21,187 nucleotides of DNA from Bacillota bacterium. GTDB taxonomy: Bacteria; Bacillota_I; Bacilli_A; RF39; UBA660. The position numbers and the translations under genes were made by a program. Location: NCBI GenBank assembly GCA_015059245.1, contig SVAU01000020.1, forward strand, positions 1 through 21,187, in the 5' to 3' direction. The notes under the pieces were generated by a model. It had not been told where the DNA came from and did no database searches. It was given only the letters and a program-made list of their open reading frames with translations. This document shows, piece after piece, positions 15,787 to 21,187 of this stretch (position 1 is the stretch's first letter; each line of letters starts with the position of its first letter).

Positions 15787-16177
15787 GTTAGAAAGTCAAG
15801 GATTAGGTTATGTAGTTGGTAGTGTTGGTGAATTATCTGGAGAGATGCCTTATACTGCTTTCTATGCAAGAAAGAGTTTTATAGATAATAATCAAGACTT
15901 AGTACGTAGATTTAATAATGCTATTAATAAAGGTTTAGAATATGTAAGAACACATAATGATAATGAAGTTGCTTTAGCTATAATTGATCAATTTCCTGAT
16001 ACTTCACTTTATGATGTAGAAAAGATAGTTAAAAGATATAGAGATGCTGATAGTTGGTTAACTACTACTTCTATTAATGAAGATAGTTATAAGAATTTAG
16101 AGAATATAATGATAGATAATGATTTACTTGATGATTATGTACCTTTTGATAAATTAGTTATAGATTTAAATGAATAA
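15770..16177 (+). CDS. ABC importer substrate-binding protein, 3' part, separated by element 1
   Basis: The reading frame EPNATKLESQGLGYVVGSVG... runs in frame from the core at 15770 through ATG 15845 to the stop at 16175-16177. This is 135 residues, the C-terminal lobe of the NMT1/SsuA/ThiY-type binding protein (GELSGEMPYTAFYARKSF...). With the 5' part (codons 1-194 at 10761-11342) the restored protein has 329 residues, normal for the family. Upstream of 15770 the frame meets a stop at 15740-15742 inside the element. As it stands there is no proper start or ribosome-binding site for the fragment, so a stable product is unlikely unless initiation occurs at 15845. The stop overlaps the ATPase start (16170) by 8 nt, showing the original operon. 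Confidence 0.88.
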   Translation, partial: EPNATKLESQGLGYVVGSVGELSGEMPYTAFYARKSFIDNNQDLVRRFNNAINKGLEYVRTHNDNEVALAIIDQFPDTSLYDVEKIVKRYRDADSWLTTTSINEDSYKNLENIMIDNDLLDDYVPFDKLVIDLNE

Positions 16178-16763
16178 AATACTTGAAGTATGTAATGTAA
16201 GTAAAAAGTATAATACTATTGATGGAGAGATTAAAGCATTAGAAGATATAACATTCTCAGTAGATGAAGGTGAATTTGTTGCTATTGTAGGAATGAGTGG
16301 TTGTGGTAAGAGTACTCTTCTTTCTATACTGGCTGGATTAGAAGATAAAACTAGTGGTGATATTAAATATATGAAAGATAATATTGTTACTGGGTATATG
16401 TTACAAGATGATGCTTTATTAGAACATATGAGTATTGAAAATAATATATTATTAGGTTTAAAGATACAAAAGAAACTTAATAATAATACTCGTAAGTATG
16501 CTCTTAATTTACTAAAAAAATATAAATTAGATGGTTTTAAAGATAAAAGACCTAGTCAGTTATCTGGTGGTATGAAACAAAGAGTTGCTTTAATTAGAAC
16601 GCTTGCTATAAAGCCAGATATATTATTCTTAGATGAAGCTTTTTCTGCTTTAGATTATAGTACTAGACTTAATGTATCTGATGATGTTTATAAGATAATT
16701 AAAGATACAGGTAAGACGACTATTATGGTTACTCATGATATAGGTGAAGTTATGTTATTTTAA
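16170..16763 (+). CDS. ABC importer ATPase, 5' part, interrupted after the H-loop
   Basis: Nucleotide-binding subunit of the same importer. It has Walker A GMSGCGKST (41-49), Q-loop Gln at 79 (YMLQDD), signature LSGGMKQR (131-138), Walker B ILFLDE (151-156), D-loop SALD (159-162) and the H-loop H189 in VTHD. Family members then read I-x-E-A-I-x-x-A-D-x-V. Here the match ends at G192/E193 (core GA at 16746-16747), and the frame runs V-M-L-F-stop into element 2. The 5' fragment is 197 residues; the missing 55 residues are at 18621-18788, restoring 247. All catalytic motifs remain in this piece, but the C-terminal helices are lost. Its start overlaps the binding-protein stop. Confidence 0.9.
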   Translation: MNKILEVCNVSKKYNTIDGEIKALEDITFSVDEGEFVAIVGMSGCGKSTLLSILAGLEDKTSGDIKYMKDNIVTGYMLQDDALLEHMSIENNILLGLKIQKKLNNNTRKYALNLLKKYKLDGFKDKRPSQLSGGMKQRVALIRTLAIKPDILFLDEAFSALDYSTRLNVSDDVYKIIKDTGKTTIMVTHDIGEVMLF

Positions 16764-16765
16764 CC
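16737..16765 (+). other. attL of element 2 (left junction in the ATPase gene)
   Basis: Chromosomal half GATATAGGT (16737-16745), core GA (16746-16747), element half AGTTATG...AACC (16748-16765). GAAG is shared with the right junction. Confidence 0.72.
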
Positions 16766-16801
16766 TAACTATTAATTAAAGATTAGATAAATTATAGTTA
16801 G
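16765..16801. repeat. Inverted repeat at the left end of element 2
   Basis: CTAACTAT (16765-16772) and ATAGTTAG (16794-16801) are perfect inverted copies flanking the stop of the recombinase gene. There is no T-run after it in the minus direction, so it is a poor terminator. It might be an accessory site or a weak RNA hairpin. Confidence 0.4.
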
Positions 16802-17879
16802 ATTTTAAAGTATTATTTTCTATTCTTAATACAATATTATTGTGTAATATTGTATTTTTTTGTTCTAAAGAATAATGTTTCCAATTGGGATTTATACTAA
16901 TTAACATTTTATCTAGTTTTAAGTGGCTTATGTCTTTGTTACATGTTTTATTCTTTTCTATACATCTATAATTAATATAGACTTTTTTATTTTTATAAAT
17001 TCTTTTAGTAACCATATCTTTACCACATTGGCATTTTAATATATGTGAATAGTAAGCATCTGTTATTTGTTTCTTTGATAGTTTATTTTGAACTTTATTA
17101 TAGTCATTTATACTTATGATAGGTTTGTGATTACCTGTTTGTTCAAAATAGTATTTCTGATTTATACCATATCTAACTTTACCTATATATGTAGGATTAG
17201 TAAGTATTAACTTTATAGTTTTATATGTCCATTGTTTATTCTTTTTAGTTTTTATATTTTTATTATTTAATATTTTTACTATATCAGTAATACTTTTATT
17301 ATTTAGATAGTAGTTAAATATTTCTTTTACTATTATTGCTTCTTTTTTGTTTATGATGAGCTTATCGCTTCCTTTTGGACGATTGTAACCTAAAGGAGGA
17401 GTACAACTGCATATACTATTACCTTCTCTTACTTTTCTTTCAAAACCTAGTTTGACTCTTTCTACTATGTTTTCTCTTTCAAATTCAGCAAATATACCTA
17501 TTATTTTAATGAACATTCTTCCTGTTGCACTTGAAGTATCAATAGATTCATTTAAAGAATTAAAGTCACAATCATAGTTATTAAATAGTTCTATTAAATC
17601 TATTAAGTCTTTGGTAGAACGAGTTAAACGATCTATTTTAAAGACCAATACATTATTAACTTTTTTATTCTTTATATCAGTTAACATTTCTTGGAGAGAT
17701 GGTCTATTATTGATATCTTTTCCACTTATCCCTTCATCAGAATAGACTTTATATACATTCCAGTCTTTTATTTTATTTGCATAATACATTAACTTTTCTT
17801 TTTGAGCTCTTATTGAAAAACCATTTAATGCTTGTTCTTCAGTAGATACTCTTACATATATTGCAGTATTAATATTCAT
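16776..17879 (-). CDS. Serine recombinase of element 2
   Basis: 367 residues. The catalytic domain has IYVRVSTEEQ with nucleophile S12, YSDEGISGKD (~46-55), KIDRLTRSTKD with R84 and R87, and TGRMFIKIIGIFAEFERE before the long helix. The recombinase DNA-binding domain (~160-275) contains PLGYNRPKGSDKLIINKKEA and ILTNPTYIGKVRYG. A zinc ribbon follows (C283, C285, C306, C313). Only ~50 residues come after the zinc ribbon, so the C-terminal coiled-coil region is very short compared with large integrases (~450-600 residues), though all core parts are present. Sequence differs greatly from the element 1 recombinase, so the two elements are not recent duplicates. Stop lies about 30 nt from the left core. 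Presumed to excise and integrate element 2. Confidence 0.92.
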   Translation of the reverse strand: MNINTAIYVRVSTEEQALNGFSIRAQKEKLMYYANKIKDWNVYKVYSDEGISGKDINNRPSLQEMLTDIKNKKVNNVLVFKIDRLTRSTKDLIDLIELFNNYDCDFNSLNESIDTSSATGRMFIKIIGIFAEFERENIVERVKLGFERKVREGNSICSCTPPLGYNRPKGSDKLIINKKEAIIVKEIFNYYLNNKSITDIVKILNNKNIKTKKNKQWTYKTIKLILTNPTYIGKVRYGINQKYYFEQTGNHKPIISINDYNKVQNKLSKKQITDAYYSHILKCQCGKDMVTKRIYKNKKVYINYRCIEKNKTCNKDISHLKLDKMLISINPNWKHYSLEQKNTILHNNIVLRIENNTLKSNYNLSNL

Positions 17880-17895
17880 ATAATCAACTCAATAA

Positions 17896-17901
17896 ATTAT
17901 A
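17896..17901 (-). promoter_or_regulatory. Candidate -10 of the element 2 recombinase
   Basis: TATAAT on the minus strand, 16 nt upstream of ATG 17879, just beyond the T-run of the PAP2 terminator. The -35 is poor and the ribosome-binding site weak, suggesting low expression. Confidence 0.45.
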
Positions 17902-17903
17902 TG

Positions 17904-17944
17904 AAAAAAAAGACTTTTAACGCTTAATTACATCAAAGTCTTTT
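17904..17944 (-). terminator. Terminator of the PAP2 gene
   Basis: A 10-bp stem (17908-17917 with 17935-17944) spans the stop of the PAP2 gene. Eight T residues lie in the minus direction. Confidence 0.7.
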
Positions 17945-18555
17945 AAATATTTTATATTTGATACTAGTACGAATACTATAAGAGATAGTATAAATGCTGA
18001 TATTACATCTACTAGTACATGTTGTTTTACTAGTAGTGTTGATACTATAACTAGTAATGACCATATTGTTAGTAATACTTTATATTTTATATTTAGGTTC
18101 TTTTCAGTTAAAGATACATAAATAAATATGAATGATATTACACAATGCATACTTGGAAAGCAATTTAATACTGGTGTATCCATTTTATAGATTATATTAA
18201 CTAAGTATTCACTTATACTCTTAAATTCTATATCTGCTCTATACATAGTAGTTGGATAAAAGAAGTATATGAATAAACCAATTGTTATACATAAGAATGT
18301 AGTTATATAGTATTTATTAAAGCTCTTAGGATTCGTTTTATAGAATATATATGGTACTAAAAATAACATTACATACCAACTAATATATGCAAATATAAAT
18401 TGTGGAATAAAAGGAATCTTATTATCAATAGCATTCCCTACTACATTTATTTCTATTGGAGTTATCTTTGCTATTAAATATAAACTTGTTTGATATATAA
18501 ATAAAAATAGTATTAACATTAATATCTTTTTATTTTTTAACTTCATAAATACCAC
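17917..18555 (-). CDS. PAP2-superfamily membrane phosphatase-like protein
   Basis: 212 residues, about six hydrophobic segments. The phosphatase motifs CFPSMHC (PSMH at 134-137) and STLLVKQHVLVD (H179, D183) match C2 and C3 of the PAP2 / inositol-phosphorylceramide-synthase-like group. Such enzymes remove or transfer phosphate on lipid phosphates at the membrane, for example in undecaprenyl-phosphate or phosphatidic-acid turnover. The C1 motif KxxxxxxRP is not obvious. Start: GTG 18555 with GGAAG 5 nt upstream; ATG 18546 is an alternative. It is the only cargo of element 2 and sits next to the right attachment site. Host envelope lipid recycling or phage/antibiotic resistance are possible benefits, unproven. 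Confidence 0.82.
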   Translation of the reverse strand: MVFMKLKNKKILMLILFLFIYQTSLYLIAKITPIEINVVGNAIDNKIPFIPQFIFAYISWYVMLFLVPYIFYKTNPKSFNKYYITTFLCITIGLFIYFFYPTTMYRADIEFKSISEYLVNIIYKMDTPVLNCFPSMHCVISFIFIYVSLTEKNLNIKYKVLLTIWSLLVIVSTLLVKQHVLVDVISAFILSLIVFVLVSNIKYLKDFDVIKR

Positions 18556-18571
18556 TACTACTTCCGGAATG

Positions 18572-18580
18572 ATTATATCA
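18572..18580 (-). promoter_or_regulatory. Extended -10 promoter of the PAP2 gene
   Basis: TGATATAAT on the minus strand (TATAAT at 18572-18577), 17 nt upstream of the GTG start and about 40 nt inside the right end of element 2. Confidence 0.55.
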
Positions 18581-18601
18581 TAAATTTAAATATTTTATAC
18601 C

Positions 18602-18631
18602 GGTTTTATTGTAGATAAGCGAAGCCATATC
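18602..18631 (+). other. attR of element 2 (right junction)
   Basis: Element half GGTTTTATTGTAGATAAGC (18602-18620), core GA (18621-18622), chromosomal half AGCCATATC (18623-18631). The chromosomal halves are symmetric: GATATAGGT against GATATGGCT (reverse complement of the right half), 7 of 9 identical. Confidence 0.72.
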
Positions 18632-18788
18632 TATGGCTGATAAAGTTATTGTTTTAAGTAAAGGACCTGCTAAAGTAAAAAGTATATATAAGATAGATTT
18701 AGATAATAAGGATATACCTACTAATAATAGAAAAGATAATAAATTTGATTATTATTATAGTTTGATAAGTAAGGATTTAAATGTCTAA
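18621..18788 (+). pseudogene. ABC importer ATPase, 3' part, separated by element 2
   Basis: Hand translation from the core gives EAISMADKVIVLSKGPAKVK and on to ...SKDLNV-stop (18786-18788), 55 residues. It is the C-terminal end of SsuB/TauB-like ATPases: the post-H-loop helix, then the VLSxxPAKV strand typical of the family. It lacks its own start codon, so it is silent unless element 2 is excised. Its stop overlaps the permease start (ATGTCTAA), and the permease ribosome-binding site (TAAGGA) lies inside it. Confidence 0.85.
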
Positions 18789-19566
18789 GGAACAAAGAGA
18801 TTTTATTATAAGGTATAAACTTAATAAACTATTTATCTTTGTTATACAAGTATTGATAGTAGTTGTATTCTTTGCTACTTGGCAATATTTAAGTAGTCAT
18901 AATATTATTAATTCATTTATATTTAGTAGTCCTTCTAAAGTAATAGATACTATATATAATTTATATCTTGGTGGTGATTTGTTTCATCATATATGGGTTA
19001 CTGTTTATGAGACTTTAATTGCTTTTGGTATTGGTTTGGTTTTAAGTATTGGTATTTCTATACTACTCTATTTATCTAATAGATTATATAAAGTATTAGA
19101 TCCATTCCTAACTTGTTTAAATTCATTACCTAAAGTAGCATTAGGTCCAATGATAATTATTATAGCTGGGGCTAATACAAAGAGTATTATTCTAATGGCA
19201 ATACTTATTAATTTAATAGTTAGTGTTGTTGTAATTACTAATGGTTTTTATAGTACTGATAAGACTAGATTAAAGTTAATGAAATCATTTAAAGCAAGTA
19301 AGTATCAGATACTTAAGTATTTAGTAATACCTAGTAATTATAAGACGATAATTAGTTCATTTAAATTAAGCATTAGTATGAGTTTGATAGGTGTTATTAC
19401 TGGTGAATTTTTAGTTAGTCAAGCTGGATTAGGTTATCTAATAATATATGGTACTCAAGTATTTAATTTAGATTTAGTAATTAGTGGTATTTTACTTTTA
19501 ATTATTATATCTTATATTCTTTATAAGGTTGTTGAATATATAGAGAAATTATTATTAAGGATTTAA
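18781..19566 (+). CDS. ABC importer permease (SsuC/TauC/ThiX type)
   Basis: Membrane subunit of the importer whose other two genes are interrupted upstream. 261 residues with about six hydrophobic helices and the cytoplasmic coupling (EAA-like) loop LMKSFKASKYQILKYLVIP, through which the ATPase drives transport. LNSLPKVALGPMIIIIAG and GVITGEFLVSQAGLGYLI are typical of the NitT/TauT-type permeases. The gene is intact and overlaps the ATPase 3' part by 8 nt, as in a coupled operon. In the integrated state it is cut off from the operon promoter by about 6.3 kb of element DNA transcribed the other way. Low expression is therefore expected. The substrate cannot be told. Confidence 0.92.
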   Translation: MSKEQRDFIIRYKLNKLFIFVIQVLIVVVFFATWQYLSSHNIINSFIFSSPSKVIDTIYNLYLGGDLFHHIWVTVYETLIAFGIGLVLSIGISILLYLSNRLYKVLDPFLTCLNSLPKVALGPMIIIIAGANTKSIILMAILINLIVSVVVITNGFYSTDKTRLKLMKSFKASKYQILKYLVIPSNYKTIISSFKLSISMSLIGVITGEFLVSQAGLGYLIIYGTQVFNLDLVISGILLLIIISYILYKVVEYIEKLLLRI

Positions 19567-19597
19567 AAAAGAAAACTAAGCAGTTTTCTTTTTTTTG
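19565..19597. terminator. Bidirectional terminator between the permease and the RHS-linked gene
   Basis: A 13-bp stem (19565-19577 with 19582-19594, loop AAGC) is flanked by T-runs in both directions. It lies between two convergent genes. Confidence 0.85.
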
Positions 19598-20280
19598 ATG
19601 ATTTTGAATACCTTATTATAAAAAGCACAATTTCTGTAATAAGTTAATTCTAATATATTAGTCGGATCGCAACCACTCAGATATATTTTCCCATCATTAA
19701 TTATTATTGGATTTACCGCTTTGCCATAGATTGATCCAGCTTTGGTTTTTAATATCATATTTTTTTTCAAAAATTCTTCACTTGTTTGATTACTTTTTTC
19801 TATCACTATAATGATTTTGAAATCGCAATTAAGAAGCGTTGTTATTTTATCAATTTTATATATTTGTCTTTCTAAGTATTGTATAATGCCATCATCTAAT
19901 TCTGTACATTTTATTAAAGCGACGAATTTTGTATAAACGGATAAAATACTTTTATTTTTATAAAAACGTATTGTTTGTTCTTGCTTTTTATTTTCGACTT
20001 CTAATTTGTATTTTTGATTAAGATAATTCTCTATACTTTCATATGCAAATGAATTAGATACACCTGTCTTTTTTTCTTTTATTTCAATCCTTTTTTTTGG
20101 ATATTTTAAAAGTAAAATTTCGTATTTGTGTAGTAATATAATTTGAATTAGAGCTATTGGAATATACATGTATACAAAATTTTCATGTATTTTATCTATA
20201 AGATAATAAAACAAAAAAAAGAAAATGATTACGCTTATTTCTAATATTAACATTATTGTTTCTATTTTTTTTCTATTCAT
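19576..20280 (-). CDS. Membrane protein of unknown function in the immunity position after an RHS toxin
   Basis: 234 residues. Two hydrophobic helices at the N-terminus (~8-28 and ~35-52) precede a soluble Lys/Ile-rich domain (~65-234). In it I see KFVALIKCTELDDGIIQYLERQIYK and a strand-rich part (FKIIIVIE...NPIIINDGKIYLSG). I recognise no named family. It begins 37 nt after the stop of the RHS-type gene, with a good AAGGAG site about 10 nt upstream of the ATG. A gene directly downstream of a polymorphic toxin is most often its immunity protein, and a membrane-anchored one would suit a toxin acting at the membrane or entering the cytoplasm. That role is inferred from position only. Confidence 0.6.
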   Translation of the reverse strand: MNRKKIETIMLILEISVIIFFFLFYYLIDKIHENFVYMYIPIALIQIILLHKYEILLLKYPKKRIEIKEKKTGVSNSFAYESIENYLNQKYKLEVENKKQEQTIRFYKNKSILSVYTKFVALIKCTELDDGIIQYLERQIYKIDKITTLLNCDFKIIIVIEKSNQTSEEFLKKNMILKTKAGSIYGKAVNPIIINDGKIYLSGCDPTNILELTYYRNCAFYNKVFKIIKKKKTA

Positions 20281-20317
20281 TTCATAATCACTCCTTTTTT
20301 TATTTTATTATGCTTTA

Positions 20318-21187
20318 TTATAATTTGCAATAACCCATATTTATGGTATTTATTATAGTTGTCCAAGTTTCGCTTGGAATACTTTTATTATTGGACATTT
20401 CTATAAATTCTCTTGCATTTTTTGGTGGGCTTTTGGGTTTTCTCAGTTTTCTTGGAAGTAGCTTTTCTTTAATTGTATTATTTTTCGAATAGCTGTTATT
20501 AGCGATATTCTTCTTATCCGAACTTTTTTTTATAGTATCGTTAGTTATGTTTTTCGTATATTCACCTGATGCTTGTGTAATATATGAAAATATGTCTTTT
20601 TGATTATTACTTAATTCAGAAAGTTTGAATTGATTTGATGATTTAGCTATTTCTTCTAACGTAATAGCACCAAACAGTGCATCTATACCGACATTACATA
20701 CCGCTTCTGTTATGGTGCTATCTCCATAGACCACATTATATGCTTCAAAGATTATTGATATTCCCAAGTTAACGAAATAGTTGTTAAAAAGACCATCTAT
20801 TGCTCCACTTATAAATCCTGTAACAAAACTTGTTCCAACATCTTCGAATATCGGTTTTTTTAACACTATATTTGATGTTAATTTTGTTATTGATGATATA
20901 AATCCGCCTAAAACCCCTTTCTTCATAAAACAAGCAAAATATCCACTTGAATCTTCTTGAAAAATCGGCTCATTATTGCAATAACAATATAAATTATTAC
21001 TATTAAGCCCATTTCCAGTTATTAACGCATCAGCATTAACAAACCTTTTCCATTCTGGATTATAATATCTACTATTTAAATAGTAAAGTTGTGTTTCTTC
21101 GTCATAGTAGTATGAACGATATCTAAACGGGTTTATTGTACCAAGATTTATTCCGCTATTGTCTACAATACTAGAGATTGCTCCCCA
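20318..21187 (-). CDS. RHS-repeat-associated polymorphic toxin, C-terminal part (runs off the right edge)
   Basis: The frame is open from the window edge to the stop at 20318-20320 (289 residues). It contains the RHS-associated core signature NPFRYRSYYYDEETQLYYLN, then SRYYNPEWKRFVNAD (about 21120-21045), followed by the usual variable region. An in-frame Met at 20926 is internal, not the start. After the core comes a hydrophobic Gly-rich stretch (FVTGFISGAIDGLFNN...), then a polar, Lys/Asn-rich C-terminus ending ...SIPSETWTTIINTINMGYCKL. RHS proteins form a shell around a C-terminal toxin delivered to competitors. The toxin domain here matches nothing I know. The presumed immunity gene follows at 20280-19576. 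Confidence 0.85.
   Translation of the reverse strand, partial: WGAISSIVDNSGINLGTINPFRYRSYYYDEETQLYYLNSRYYNPEWKRFVNADALITGNGLNSNNLYCYCNNEPIFQEDSSGYFACFMKKGVLGGFISSITKLTSNIVLKKPIFEDVGTSFVTGFISGAIDGLFNNYFVNLGISIIFEAYNVVYGDSTITEAVCNVGIDALFGAITLEEIAKSSNQFKLSELSNNQKDIFSYITQASGEYTKNITNDTIKKSSDKKNIANNSYSKNNTIKEKLLPRKLRKPKSPPKNAREFIEMSNNKSIPSETWTTIINTINMGYCKL

Larger units (their letters stand above)
16746..18620. mobile_element. Element 2: 1.88-kb serine-recombinase element inserted in the ATPase gene
   Basis: GAAG occurs at both junctions (16746-16749 and 18621-18624). Removing one copy plus the intervening DNA joins ...VTHDIG to EAISMADKVIVLSKGPAK..., the exact expected continuation of an SsuB/TauB/ThiZ-like ATPase. 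It carries only two genes, both on the minus strand: a serine recombinase and a PAP2-type membrane protein. The joined ends form an attP whose inner arms GATAAGC and AGTTATG share ATAA/TTAT, spaced symmetrically about GA, with GGTT/AACC further out (offset by one base). It is unusually small for such an element. Confidence 0.85.

Noticed and set aside
10761..16177. The two binding-protein pieces as two separate genes
   Set aside because: They match adjoining halves of one family, share the GAAC junction in the same frame, and the second piece has no ribosome site.
11343..18620. Inversion or transposon insertion as the cause of the split genes
   Set aside because: Both halves of each gene keep order and strand, there are no terminal inverted repeats of a transposase type, and the dyads about GA fit serine-integrase att sites better.

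Overview
The window comes from a very AT-rich bacterium that uses the standard code: TGG is the only Trp codon and TGA is used as a stop. Strong Shine-Dalgarno sites, extended -10 promoters (TGnTATAAT) and an embedded pcrA-ligA operon suggest a low-GC Firmicute/Bacilli relative, perhaps one of the uncultured gut Bacilli/Mycoplasmatota-like groups. The taxonomic call is inference. Nearly all genes are on the minus strand. The exception is one three-gene ABC transporter operon on the plus strand.

Layout, left to right. (1) 1-422: N-terminal part of a phage tail-fibre/baseplate-like protein, with a 5' leader and promoter to about 671. (2) 813-2612: ImmA/IrrE-type zinc metallopeptidase with a tandem repeat in its promoter. 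(3) 2706-7681: operon pcrA, sugar-phosphate nucleotidyltransferase, ligA. (4) 7806-10621: two translationally coupled genes of unknown function, a large coiled-coil/acidic-linker protein and a 95-residue helical protein. (5) 10761-19566: an ABC importer operon of the NitT/TauT/ThiY type (binding protein, ATPase, permease) into which two different serine-recombinase elements have been inserted. (6) 19576-21187: C-terminal end of an RHS-repeat polymorphic toxin followed by a membrane protein in the immunity-gene position.

The main result is region 5. Element 1 (about 4.43 kb, core GA at 11343 and 15770) splits the binding-protein gene. It carries a ribokinase-like kinase, an R-S-E ADP-ribosyltransferase, a membrane-anchored esterase, a 44-residue protein that I translated by hand, and a serine recombinase. 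Element 2 (about 1.88 kb, core GA at 16746 and 18621) splits the ATPase gene just after the H-loop histidine. It carries a second serine recombinase and a PAP2-type membrane phosphatase. Removing each element at its GA core rejoins an uninterrupted reading frame, giving a 329-residue binding protein and a 247-residue ATPase, both of normal family length. The reconstructed attP and attB sites have dyad symmetry centred on that same GA. The transporter is therefore broken as written but can be restored by two precise excisions, as with prophage-like or developmentally excised elements. Whether excision happens is unknown.
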